A DNA stretch of 64,000 nt, from contig NZ_BSTL01000034.1 of the NCBI RefSeq assembly GCF_030269485.1, forward strand, positions 30,766-94,765. Reading direction: 5' to 3'. A model generated the notes under the pieces. It was not told where the DNA came from, did not search any database, and saw nothing but the letters and a program-made list of their open reading frames with translations. Shown here in pieces: positions 33,055 to 41,823 of this stretch (position 1 is the first letter of the stretch; the number at the start of each line of letters is the position of its first letter). The stretch comes from Actinoplanes sp. NBRC 103695. Lineage in GTDB: Bacteria > Actinomycetota > Actinomycetes > Mycobacteriales > Micromonosporaceae. The position numbers and the translations under genes are program-made.

Positions 33055-34494
33055 ATGACCTACTACCTTGCCTCCAGCGGGGTCCTGGTGGCCGCGTTCG
33101 TGATCTCGTCGCTGACCGGCGCACCCGGCATCGTGGGCAACGTGCTCGGTCAGACTGCCCTGATCGTCGGGCTGGTTGCCATCGTGTCCGGTATGCGGCG
33201 GCACCGTCTCGCCTCGGCCTGCCCCTGGTTGTTGGTCGCCGCGACGTTGCTGGTGTTGGTGGCGGGACTGATGCCGCCCGGTGTGCTGGCGGGAACCGCG
33301 TCCCCGCCGAGTATCGCGGACGTGTTCTATCTGAGTTCGTACGCAGCCGGCGGCCTCGGCCTTCTGCTGACCATCCGCAGGCGTACGCCGGATTGGGGCC
33401 TGCCCGGCTTGCTGGACTCTGGCATCGTCACCGTTTCAGCCGGCCTGCTCACTTGGATCTATCTGATCGACCCGATCCTCAGTGCCGCGGACATCGGTGT
33501 GGCGCCTCGTCTGGTGGCCGCCGCTTACCCTCTGTGTGACCTGATGCTGGCCGGGCTCGGGGCACGGCTGCTGCTGGACGGCGGGCCGAAATCTGTGGCG
33601 GTCCTGAGCATCACCGGGTACCTGGCCTTGACGATCATTCCCGACACGCTCAACACCTTGGACGCGCTCGCCGGGCAGACTCGGTGGACCGTCCTGGTGT
33701 CATTGTTGTGGATGATCTCCGGACTGGTTCTGGGTCTGGCCTGGGTGCATCCATCGGTCCGCGACCTGTATGCCTCCAGGGCGGTGGAAAACCTAGATCT
33801 GGGGCCCGCGAGGCTGAGCGTGCTGATGGTCGCCACGCTGCTCGCGCCAGCGGCACAGTTCCTGCAGTACGTTCGTGGCGCCCAGACGTACGTTCCGCTG
33901 ATCTGCGTGTCGTGTGCCGTGATGTTCGTCCTGGTGATCGCTCGGCTCGGGGGCGTGGTGGCGGTTCAGCGCCGGATGGTGGTGACCGACATGCTGACCG
34001 GTCTGCATTCGCGCCGCTACTTCGAGAGCGCGTCGGCGCGCCTTCCCCGCAGGAGCGACCGTGCTGTGGCGGTGTTGATGCTCGACATCGATCACTTCAA
34101 GAAAATCAACGACACGTACGGACACGACGGTGGTGACCGGGTCCTTCGTGAGATCGCACGCCGTCTGTCGCAGTCAGTACGCCCTGGCGACGTTCTCGCC
34201 CGATACGGCGGCGAGGAGTTCGTCGTCCTGATGCCGGACACCCTGCCGCGTGACGCACGGCTTGTCGCCGAACGTGTTCGCGAGGCGGTCTGCAGCCGGC
34301 CGGTCGACGTGAATGACGATGTCGACATCATCGTCACGGTCTCGGTCGGCGTCGCCTGCCGGCCCGATGACGTCGCCGAGGCGGACCACCTCACCCCCTT
34401 CGCCGATCGAATGCTCTACTCCGCGAAGGAGTCGGGGCGCAACCGGGTGGTCACCGCATCCGACCAAGTCCCGGTCGACGCGTCCGTGGGCTGA
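33055..34494 (+). CDS. Membrane-bound diguanylate cyclase (GGDEF)
   Basis: ATG 33055 gives 479 residues; ATG 33025 would add ten residues and is possible. About ten hydrophobic segments fill residues 1-310, resembling a membrane sensor. The GGDEF domain follows (about 315-470): TDMLTGLHSRRYFE, DIDHFKKINDTYGHDGGD and the active-site RYGGEEFVVLMP. All catalytic residues are intact, so it should make cyclic di-GMP from two GTP. No clear RxxD inhibitory site sits just before the active site. It is monocistronic, so its signal cannot be read from context. Confidence 0.88.
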   Translation: MTYYLASSGVLVAAFVISSLTGAPGIVGNVLGQTALIVGLVAIVSGMRRHRLASACPWLLVAATLLVLVAGLMPPGVLAGTASPPSIADVFYLSSYAAGGLGLLLTIRRRTPDWGLPGLLDSGIVTVSAGLLTWIYLIDPILSAADIGVAPRLVAAAYPLCDLMLAGLGARLLLDGGPKSVAVLSITGYLALTIIPDTLNTLDALAGQTRWTVLVSLLWMISGLVLGLAWVHPSVRDLYASRAVENLDLGPARLSVLMVATLLAPAAQFLQYVRGAQTYVPLICVSCAVMFVLVIARLGGVVAVQRRMVVTDMLTGLHSRRYFESASARLPRRSDRAVAVLMLDIDHFKKINDTYGHDGGDRVLREIARRLSQSVRPGDVLARYGGEEFVVLMPDTLPRDARLVAERVREAVCSRPVDVNDDVDIIVTVSVGVACRPDDVAEADHLTPFADRMLYSAKESGRNRVVTASDQVPVDASVG

Positions 34495-35415
34495 TCTCCT
34501 CCGATTACGTATTGATCATCCCGATGGGCTAACTCGCACTGACAGCGGCAGATCAGTGCGTTGAATGGCTCGATACCTCAGGTTTGATCGTCGGTTTCCT
34601 GGCCATCATCGTTGTTGAGAGCCGCGTAGCCGCGGTCGTGAACAAATGGGAAGCGCCTGGAAGCGTTGTTCTGCCACACCTTCGTGGAGGTGGCCGAGTA
34701 AGACGCCTCCGGTCTCGTCGCCGTCCCGGGAGCGATCGCATTCTCGGCTGATGACGGTATGGGACGAGGTGGACCCTGCGGCTGCCCGGCATCACGCCGG
34801 CGCCGGCACAGCAGATCGAGATGTCCGGAAGCCGTGGCGACCAGGCCTGGCAACTGCGGCAACTGCCCGATGGCGCCGTCCGGCCGGAGATCGGGCACGC
34901 GCCGGCCCTGTTCGACGAGCCGACCGGGGCGCGGCGGGCCGGGCAATACGTGGATCTGCTGCCCCACGCGTTGCCCGACCCGGCCGCACCGCCTCGCCGC
35001 CCCAGGTGGACGCCGGCGCACCCTCCGCGGGGGCCGGTGACGCGTCCGCGCTCATGGGAAATGCGCATCCGTCATCTTCCCCGTCGGCGCCCGACCCGGA
35101 TCGGGGGGTTTAATCCGGATCACCTGTGGCGAAAAAGGGCGCGGTGAATGCATTTTCGCGGCACTCGCCAGACGCCCCTTCATGAAGCACGAGCCGTACG
35201 TCGGGCTGTCCGTGTGACACTCTATGGGAAGCTGCGCGCCGACGAATCACCAATAGGTGGACGGTTGGAGTAGCTCTCACGGGGGATGGTCAAGGGACCT
35301 GGCCGATCGATTTCCATAGTCGAGCCTCTAGGTAAATTTTCACATTGCAATTGTCGTACAGCTGGGTTAGCGGCGTATCGCCCCGACGAATCCCATATTG
35401 GCATGGTGACGACGC
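34495..35415. other. 920-bp stretch without a supported gene; possible decayed coding pieces
   Basis: No frame here has start, ribosome site and family match together. On the minus strand near 34650-34725 a short frame reads DETGGVLLGHLHEGVAEQ, which resembles the start of a JAMM/Mov34 metalloprotease domain, but stops follow and no His-x-His partner is seen. On the plus strand near 34820-35000 a run rich in Gln/Leu/Pro looks coding-like without a match. From 35120 to 35415 the base composition is clearly richer in A and T, likely the promoter region of the SARP remnant. Confidence 0.35.
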
Positions 35416-36914
35416 ATGGCTCATCCGTATGCCGTTATGGCACCTGCGGTCAGGTTTCAGATCCTCGGTCCCGTGCGCATGTGGCGTGGCGGCGAGGAGA
35501 TGCACCTCGGCCCGCGGCAGCGACGAACGATGCTGGCTCTGCTGCTCGCGCGCGCACAGCAGACCACCAGCCTTTCCGAGGTGGTGGAGTTGCTGTGGAG
35601 GACGAGCCGCCGGCGCACGCGGTCAACCTGGTGCACCGGCACGTCGGCCGGTTGCGCAGGCAGTGCGAGCCGGACCTGCCCAACCGGGCCAGCGGTCACT
35701 GGCTGGTGCCGCGCGGCGGCGGGTACGTCATGGCCGTCGACTCCGGCTCGCTCGATCTGCTGCACTTCCGTGAGCTGGCCGAGCGGGCAGGCGACGAGCC
35801 GCCGGAGCGGGCGCTGCGACTCCACGCGGAGGCGTTGAGCTGGTGGAAGGGTCCGGTGGCGGCGGATCTGGATCCGATACACCGGGCGCATCCGGCGTTC
35901 ACGGCGATCGAGCTCGAGTATTCGGCCGTCGTGGAGTCGTTCGCCCGGACCGCGCTGACGCTCGGCCAGGCCCGGGTGGCGTTGCCGGCGCTGGCCGGGG
36001 CGGCCGACCGGAACCCGTACGACGAGGCGGTGCAGGCGTGGCTGCTGCTGGTGCTGGCCGCGTCCGGCCGGCAGGGCGACGCCGTGGCCCGGTACGAGCT
36101 GATCAGTCGCCGGCTGCGCGAGGAACTGGGCGTGGACCCGGGCGCCGAGTTGCGGCAGGCGTACGAGCAGGTGCTGCGCCAGCAGTTCCCGTCCGGCGCC
36201 CTGGTGCACGCGGGGCCTGCCCAACTCCCGCCGGATCTGCCGTTCTTCACCGGCCGGGCGGACCTGCTGGCTCAGGTGCACGGTCCGGTGGCCGCGATCC
36301 ACGGCATACCCGGCAGCGGCAAGTCCGTGCTGGCCGTCCACGCCGCCCACCGGCTCGTCGGACGCTACCCGGACGGTCAGCTCTACCTGCGTCTGCACGG
36401 TTTCGACGGCTCCCGGCCCGTGGTCACCGCCAACGAGGCGCTGCACGACCTGCTGACCGGGCTCGGGGCCGACCCGGAGGCGATCCCGCACACCCGGCAG
36501 GCCATGACCGGTCTCTACCGCAGCCTGCTGGCCGGTCGGCGGATGCTTGTCGTGCTGGACGACGCCCGGGACGCCGACCAGGTCGCCGACCTGCTGCCCG
36601 GCACCGACCGCTGCCTGGCGCTGGTGACCAGCCGCCGCAAGCTCACCAAGCTCCGGCTGACAGCCGGCGCGCACCTGGTAACCGTCGGGCTGCCGTCGCT
36701 GGCCGAGGCGCGCGGCCAGTTGCGTGCGCACATCGGCATCGAGCGGGCCGCCGCCGAACCGGCCGCGCTGGACGCCGTCATCTACCACTGTGGACGGCTG
36801 CCGCTGGCGCTCGCTCTGGTCGGGGCGCGCGCCGCTGCCCACCCCTACCTCAGCCTCGCGGATCTGGCGGACGAGATGCGCGAGATGGCCGGCGCCGGGT
36901 TGCTGGCTGGATGA
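35416..36914 (+). pseudogene. SARP-family regulator with NB-ARC domain, frameshifted and truncated
   Basis: The N-terminal winged helix (VRFQILGPVRMWRGGEEMHL, RQRRTMLALLL, VVELLW) is in one frame from ATG 35416 or 35437. Near 35597 the match jumps frames and continues as EDEPPAHAVNLVHRHVGRLR, the bacterial transcriptional activation domain (to about 36190), then an NB-ARC with P-loop AIHGIPGSGKS and MLVVLDDARDADQ. One base appears to be missing after the LLW codons. The protein then stops at AGAGLLAG, before the ARC2 and TPR regions usual in AfsR-like proteins. SARP proteins activate antibiotic clusters; this copy should be inactive unless the shift is a sequencing error. Confidence 0.75.
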
Positions 36915-36951
36915 GTTGTCAGCGAGTTCCGGCGCCGGCTGTCAGCCGGGT

Positions 36952-38040
36952 TCAGGGGTCGGTGGTGATGTGGGGTTCGGTGGGGATGCGGATGTGGAAG
37001 GTGGTGCCGGGGGCGTTGTGGTTGGCCAGGGTGATGGTGCCGCCGTGGCGTTCGATGATGGTGCGGGTGATGACCAGGCCGAGGCCGGTGCCGGGGATGC
37101 GCCGGTCGAGGGCGGTGGAGGCGCGGTAGAAGCGGCGGAACAGGTGGGGCCGGTCGGCGGCGGGGATGCCGATGCCGATGCCGGTGTCGGTGAATGTCCA
37201 GGTGATCCATGCCTGGTCGGGGTCGGTGGTGGCGGTGATGGTGATGGTTCCGCCGGCTGGGGTGTATTTGACCGCGTTGGACAGCAGGTTGTCGGCGACT
37301 TGTTGCAGCCGGTTGCTGTCGGCGTACAGGTCGAGCCGTGGTGGGGTGTCGACGGTGACGGTGAGGGTTTTCTCGGCGGTTTGCGCGGCGATGGCGGCGA
37401 CGGCGTGTTCGACGATGGCGGCCAGGTCGCTCGGGGCCGGGTCGATGGCCAGGTGACCGGACTCGAGCTGGGCCAGATCCAGCAGGTCGTCGGCCATGAC
37501 CGACAGGCGTCCGGCGCCGCGCAGGATGGTGTGTACGTAGTGGCGCTGATCGGCGTCGAGCAGTCCGTCGAGTTCTTCTTCCAGCAGTGAGGCGGTCGAG
37601 GTGATCACCGCGAGGGGGTTGCGCAGTTCGTGGGTGACCAGGGCCAGGAACTCGTCTTTGGTGCGGGCCAGTTCGATGGTGAGTTCCTCGGCACGGCGAC
37701 GTTCCAGGTATTGCCCGACCTGCGCGGCGACGCCGACGAGCAGGGTGGTGAGGGAGTCTTCGGGGTCTTCGATGCGGTCGCCGTAGACGCACAGCGCGCC
37801 GATGCTGCGGGCGCCGGTGTTGATGGGTACGCCGACGGCGACGTGCAGGCCGATCCGTGCGGCGGCGCGGCTGCGCAGCGAGGCGGTGTCGGCGGCCAGG
37901 TCACGGATCCACAGCGGGTGGCCTTGCTGGTAGACGCGGCCGGGTAGTCCGGCGCCGGATCCCAGCTCGTCGAGGGCGAAGCGGCCCAGCCGCCGTCCGG
38001 GTGCGGCGTGCCGGGCGGCGCAGAGCAGCACGTGACGCAC
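36952..38040 (-). CDS. GAF-domain sensor histidine kinase (5' end uncertain)
   Basis: From GTG 38040 the product is 362 residues. A GAF-like region comes first (ELGSGAGLPGRVYQQGHPLW, VAVGVPINTGARSIGALCVY), then HisKA with the phospho-His in ALVTHELRNPLAVI and a HATPase domain: NLLSNAVKYTPAGG (N box), FTDTGIGIGIP (G1), GTGLGLVI (G2). All catalytic boxes are intact. Upstream of the GTG the frame stays open to about 38187, but that part is Arg/Pro-rich, and the GAF fold seems to lack its first strands, so the gene may be 5'-truncated. No response regulator is adjacent. Soluble; no membrane segment is seen. Confidence 0.78.
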   Translation of the reverse strand: MRHVLLCAARHAAPGRRLGRFALDELGSGAGLPGRVYQQGHPLWIRDLAADTASLRSRAAARIGLHVAVGVPINTGARSIGALCVYGDRIEDPEDSLTTLLVGVAAQVGQYLERRRAEELTIELARTKDEFLALVTHELRNPLAVITSTASLLEEELDGLLDADQRHYVHTILRGAGRLSVMADDLLDLAQLESGHLAIDPAPSDLAAIVEHAVAAIAAQTAEKTLTVTVDTPPRLDLYADSNRLQQVADNLLSNAVKYTPAGGTITITATTDPDQAWITWTFTDTGIGIGIPAADRPHLFRRFYRASTALDRRIPGTGLGLVITRTIIERHGGTITLANHNAPGTTFHIRIPTEPHITTDP

Positions 38041-38196
38041 GGCGCTGACGCCGGTGAGCGTCTCGCCGCTGTCCGTTGAGCCTAATCCGCAACGCGCATC
38101 TCTGCGGCTACTACCGGGATGAGCGTGCCGGCGCGGAGGGCGGCGGCTTTGCTCGGCTCGACGGCGCGGACGAGGCAGCTCAGCCAACCGCTGAGA

Positions 38197-38763
38197 TTAC
38201 GGTCCCTCGGCCGGGTGCTCGTCGTCGGATGGATGCACGCCGAGCCCGTCGAGGATCAGCGCCAGCATGGGCTGCGACCGGTCGTTGTCTCCCGTTGAGG
38301 CGCGCCAGAGGGCGCCGGTCAGCTGGAGGAAGTCCCCGGGCTCGGCATCGGCGCGGATCGTGTTCTCGCGTTTTCCCGCGTCGAACAGCTGCGTGATCGC
38401 GCTGATGACCGGACCGTAGGTCTGCTCGGTGATCGATTTGTGGGCTGTCGGACTGAGCGCATCGCCGAGGCCGTGCTTCTTGCGCATGGCGCCGACCAGG
38501 TCGGTTGTCCACGTTCGTAGCGCCTCCCGCGGTGGCAGCGTGGCCAACAGTTCGGGTACCGAGCCGACGAGCCGATCGACCTCGTCCTGGTAGATGGCGA
38601 GGACCAACGCCTCGCGCGACGGGTAGTTGCGATACAGGGTGCCGGGACCGACGCCGGCGCGCTGGGCGATCTGGTTCATCGAGGTGTCGCCGTCCTCGGT
38701 GAAGGCCTGGCGCGCGGCGGCCAGGATGCGGTCTCGGTTGGCGCGAGCGTCGGAACGGACCAT
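38197..38763 (-). CDS. TetR-family repressor of the aldo-keto reductase operon
   Basis: A 188-residue protein starting MVRSDARANRDRILAAARQA. The HTH reads MNQIAQRAGVGPGTLYRNYPSREALVLAI (split as MNQIAQRAGVGPGTLYRNYP then SREALVLAI), a textbook TetR recognition helix. The rest is the helical ligand domain. It diverges from the reductase gene across 72 bp with two near-identical 12-bp palindromes, a standard arrangement for a repressor controlling itself and a detoxifying enzyme. Confidence 0.87.
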   Translation of the reverse strand: MVRSDARANRDRILAAARQAFTEDGDTSMNQIAQRAGVGPGTLYRNYPSREALVLAIYQDEVDRLVGSVPELLATLPPREALRTWTTDLVGAMRKKHGLGDALSPTAHKSITEQTYGPVISAITQLFDAGKRENTIRADAEPGDFLQLTGALWRASTGDNDRSQPMLALILDGLGVHPSDDEHPAEGP

Positions 38764-38781
38764 GCCACCACCTTGCTAACC

Positions 38782-38817
38782 GGAGAGTTCTCCACTAAAT
38801 TAAGCGGAGACATCTCC
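38782..38817. promoter_or_regulatory. Two palindromic TetR operators
   Basis: GGAGAGTTCTCC (38782-38793) and GGAGACATCTCC (38806-38817) share the pattern GGAGA-NN-TCTCC. Their centres are 24 bp apart, about two helical turns, so two dimers could bind the same face. They fill the gap between the divergent TetR and reductase genes. Confidence 0.8.
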
Positions 38818-38835
38818 ACAACCATAGGGGGCGGC

Positions 38836-39885
38836 ATGCGCTACATCAAGCTCGGCACCACCGGCCTGGACGTCTCGCCGATCGCGATCGGTGCGATGAC
38901 CTACGGCGACCCGAACCGCGGACATCCGGTCTGGTCATTGGACGAGGAGACCAGCCGGCCGCTGATCAAGCAGGCCCTGGACGCGGGCATCAACTTCTTC
39001 GACACCGCCAACCTCTATTCGTACGGGTCGAGCGAGGAGATCCTGGGGCGGGCGCTCAAGGACTTCGCCGACCGTGACGGCGTGGTGATCGCCACCAAGC
39101 TCCGCCATCCGATGCGGCCGGGTCCCAACGGCAAGGGCCTCTCGCGTAAGGCGATCATGACCGAGGTGGAGCACAGCCTGCGGCGGCTCGGCACCGACTA
39201 TATCGACCTGTATCAGATCCACCGCAACGACCACGACACGCCGTGGGAGGAGACCCTCGAGGCCCTGCACGACGTGGTCAAGGCGGGCAAGGTCCGCTAC
39301 CTCGGTGCTTCCTCGATGCACGCGTGGGAGTTCGCCAAGGCCCTGCACCTGCAGAGGCAGCACGGCTGGGCGCGGTTCGTGTCGATGCAAGATCACTACA
39401 ATCTGCTGGCTCGCGAGGAAGAGCGGGAGATGATCCCGCTCTGCCTCGACGAAGGTGTCGGCACCATCATCTGGAGCCCGCTGGCTCGCGGCCGGCTCGC
39501 CCGTGCCTGGGACGACGCGAAGGCGACCACTCGCGCGGAGACCGACGGGGCCTACGCCGACCTGCTCTACACCCCCGCGGAAGAGGCCGGCAACAAGGCC
39601 GTCATCGACGCGGTCGGCACCATCGCCGACGAGCGCGGCGTCAGCCGCGCTCAGGTCGCGCTCGCCTGGCTGCACAGCCGCCCCGTGGTCACCGCGCCGC
39701 TGGTCGGCGCGAACACGACCGCACAGATCGACGACGCCGTCGCGTCGCTGGACATCGACCTGACCGACGACGAGATCGTCTCGCTCGAGCGGCCCTACAC
39801 GCCCCGCTACGACTTCCAGGGCATCTCCGACGAGGCCGAACTGGCGAAGCTCCGGGCACACATCCCCGGCTACGCCAACGCCTAG
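38836..39885 (+). CDS. Aldo/keto reductase
   Basis: ATG 38836 (MRYIKLGTTGLDVSPIAIGA) gives 349 residues. The AKR tetrad is visible: Asp in FFDTANLYSYGSSEE (with catalytic Tyr a few residues later), Lys in VVIATKLRHPM and His in LYQIHRND. SPLARGRLAR and the C-terminal GANTTAQIDDAV bind NADPH. The length and YSYG motif fit the YajO/Tas-like group. It reduces aldehydes or ketones with NADPH; substrate unknown. It is followed after 30 bp by a Rossmann-fold gene with a good ribosome site, likely one operon under the TetR repressor. Confidence 0.88.
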   Translation: MRYIKLGTTGLDVSPIAIGAMTYGDPNRGHPVWSLDEETSRPLIKQALDAGINFFDTANLYSYGSSEEILGRALKDFADRDGVVIATKLRHPMRPGPNGKGLSRKAIMTEVEHSLRRLGTDYIDLYQIHRNDHDTPWEETLEALHDVVKAGKVRYLGASSMHAWEFAKALHLQRQHGWARFVSMQDHYNLLAREEEREMIPLCLDEGVGTIIWSPLARGRLARAWDDAKATTRAETDGAYADLLYTPAEEAGNKAVIDAVGTIADERGVSRAQVALAWLHSRPVVTAPLVGANTTAQIDDAVASLDIDLTDDEIVSLERPYTPRYDFQGISDEAELAKLRAHIPGYANA

Positions 39886-39915
39886 ACAACGGCACCCTGG
39901 AAAGGAGACCTTGAC

Positions 39916-40602
39916 ATGCGTGTCGTGCTGTTCGGGGCTACGGGAATGGTGGGACACGGCGTCCTCACCGCCCTGCTGGAAGACCCTTCGGTCCAAGGCG
40001 TGACAACGATATCGCGCCGAAACTCCGGGCGCCGTCATCCGAAGCTGCGGGAGGTTCTGCGGCAGGACTTCACCGATTACGCGGACCTCGACGAGATATT
40101 CGGTGCGGCCGACGCGGCGCTCTTCTGCCTCGGCACGCCCTCGGTCGGGCTGAGCGAGCCGCAGTACACCCGCATCACCCGGGACTTCGCCGTGGCGGCG
40201 GCCGAGGCGGCATGGCGCAACAACCCGGACGGGCTCTTCGTCTACGTATCCGCCAACCGCGCCGACAGCTCGAGTAGCACGATGTGGATTCGCGTGAAGG
40301 GCCGAGCCGAGGAAGCCCTCACCGCCGTGCACTCTCGCCTGTTTTTCGTCCGGCCCGGTTTCATCAGGCCGCTCCGAGGTGCGCGCCCCGCCACCCGCAG
40401 CCAGCGGGCCGCTTACGCGGTCCTCACGCCGTTCTACCCGCTCATCGAACGGCGATATCCCGACCAAGTCACGACCACGGACGCGATTGCGTACGCGATC
40501 CTCGAGGTGCTGCACGCACCGGACACCGTGTCCCGGAAGCTGGACAATCCGGCGATCAACAAGGTCGCCATCCTTGGGATCGAACGCGTCGCTCACGCCT
40601 GA
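39916..40602 (+). CDS. NAD(P)-binding Rossmann-fold protein (atypical SDR, NmrA/epimerase-like)
   Basis: A 228-residue protein beginning MRVVLFGATGMVGHGVLTAL, with the GATGMVG dinucleotide motif at residues 7-13. An AAAGGAGA site precedes the ATG. FVYVSANRAD (about 109-118) and VKGRAEEAL (about 126-134, with Lys) stand where atypical SDRs have their Ser/Tyr-x-x-x-Lys site; no Tyr-x-x-x-Lys is present, so it may be a non-classical enzyme or a redox sensor. Likely co-transcribed with the aldo/keto reductase. Confidence 0.8.
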   Translation: MRVVLFGATGMVGHGVLTALLEDPSVQGVTTISRRNSGRRHPKLREVLRQDFTDYADLDEIFGAADAALFCLGTPSVGLSEPQYTRITRDFAVAAAEAAWRNNPDGLFVYVSANRADSSSSTMWIRVKGRAEEALTAVHSRLFFVRPGFIRPLRGARPATRSQRAAYAVLTPFYPLIERRYPDQVTTTDAIAYAILEVLHAPDTVSRKLDNPAINKVAILGIERVAHA

Positions 40603-40652
40603 ACACAAGGTGGCCGGCTGCCGGCTTGCGACTCGGCTCGGCGTCGTCCTGG

Positions 40653-41822
40653 CTACCGCTGTGGGGACCGGCCCGCCAGGGCGGCGAGGAAGCCGCCGAC
40701 GAAGGTGTCGCCCAGGCCGACGGTGGTGGGGTTCGGCACGTCGAGGAGGAAGCCGGGGACCCCGTGGACCGGCAGATGCCGGGCCAGCGCTTCGAGGAGA
40801 TCGGCGGACCGGCGGGGGAGTCGGCGGGTCGCCTCGATGTTGCCGTCGGTGAGGTCGTCGCCGTGGATGTACCGGGTCGCGGCCATCACCGTACCGGTGT
40901 CCAAGGCCTTCGAGTAGGACGCCGCCCGGGAACCCATGGCCAGGGCCCAGTACTTGCTGTGCAGCACCAGGACCGGGGCCGGAATCAGCTCGTGGACCTC
41001 GGCGAGGGCGGCCGCGACCTCGTCGACCGACAGCAGGTCGACGGTACGACCGAGGTAGGCCTGAAGTTCGTCCTCGTTGAGGCCGTAGACGTCGATCTCG
41101 GGCAGCAGGGCGTCCCGGACCCGGCGGCTGAACGGCGGCTCGTGATAGGCGGCGTCCTCGAAGTAGGTCACCGCGTCCGCCGGAAGCTGCCGCATGTGCT
41201 TCCGCAGCACTGCCAGCCGCTGGTCGAGCAGCCTCTCGTCGCGCATGGCGTTGAAGTTGGAGACCAGGAAGACCGTTGCGTCGCGCAACACGTCGCCCAG
41301 ATCGGCGGACAGCGCCATCGACTCGTTGGCCGGGTCGTTGACGTAGATCAGGCGGTTCGCCAGCGGCGCCACGATGTCGCCGATCCGCAGCCCCTGGTCG
41401 AACTGCACGATCAGGTGGGGGTAGAAGGTGTCCTCGCGGCCGCTGTTGATCCACGTGGTGGAGGCGGGCAGCAGCCGGCGGAAGGTGTCGTTGACGGTGA
41501 CGAGATGCATGGTCGACGGCACGCCGAGGCGGTCCATCACGATGCCCGCGCGCACCGCGGTCCCACCGAGGGCCGTCTTGTGCTCGAACCGGCGCGCGAA
41601 GGTCGACAGCGCCGTGGCGGAGGCGACGAACTGCTCGCCGCCTCCGCCACGCGCCACGTACCCCAGGATGGAGACGACGAGATCACGCTCGTCGGTCACG
41701 GCGCGCGGCGTGGTCAGCTCGGCCGCTGTGATTTCGAATTCGGCAACGAGCTGTTCCATGACCGGCGCCGTGAGCTTCAGCTCGTAGTCGACGCAGCCAC
41801 CCAGACCCAGGACGATGCTCAT
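40653..41822 (-). CDS. ADP-dependent sugar kinase family (ADP-glucokinase/phosphofructokinase-like)
   Basis: ATG 41822 lies one base after the aldolase stop (TGAGATG) and gives 389 residues. The N-terminus SIVLGLGGCVDYEL and ALGGTAVRAGIVMDRLGVPS resemble the ADP-dependent kinases that use ADP rather than ATP as donor. The C-terminal NPTTVGLGDTFVGGFLAAL (about 363-381) is the ribokinase-superfamily GXGD site with catalytic Asp. ADP-PFK/GK enzymes are best known from archaea, with scattered bacterial members. Beside a class II ketose-bisphosphate aldolase it probably phosphorylates a ketohexose 6-phosphate or 1-phosphate. ADP use is inferred from family resemblance. Confidence 0.72.
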   Translation of the reverse strand: MSIVLGLGGCVDYELKLTAPVMEQLVAEFEITAAELTTPRAVTDERDLVVSILGYVARGGGGEQFVASATALSTFARRFEHKTALGGTAVRAGIVMDRLGVPSTMHLVTVNDTFRRLLPASTTWINSGREDTFYPHLIVQFDQGLRIGDIVAPLANRLIYVNDPANESMALSADLGDVLRDATVFLVSNFNAMRDERLLDQRLAVLRKHMRQLPADAVTYFEDAAYHEPPFSRRVRDALLPEIDVYGLNEDELQAYLGRTVDLLSVDEVAAALAEVHELIPAPVLVLHSKYWALAMGSRAASYSKALDTGTVMAATRYIHGDDLTDGNIEATRRLPRRSADLLEALARHLPVHGVPGFLLDVPNPTTVGLGDTFVGGFLAALAGRSPQR

Positions 41823-41823
41823 C

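Noticed and set aside
30920..33058. A 712-codon plus-strand frame overlapping the dehydratase gene
   Set aside because: Another reading of the dehydratase DNA; Arg/Pro/His-rich with no family motif, while the 579-residue dehydratase has all its cluster Cys and motifs.
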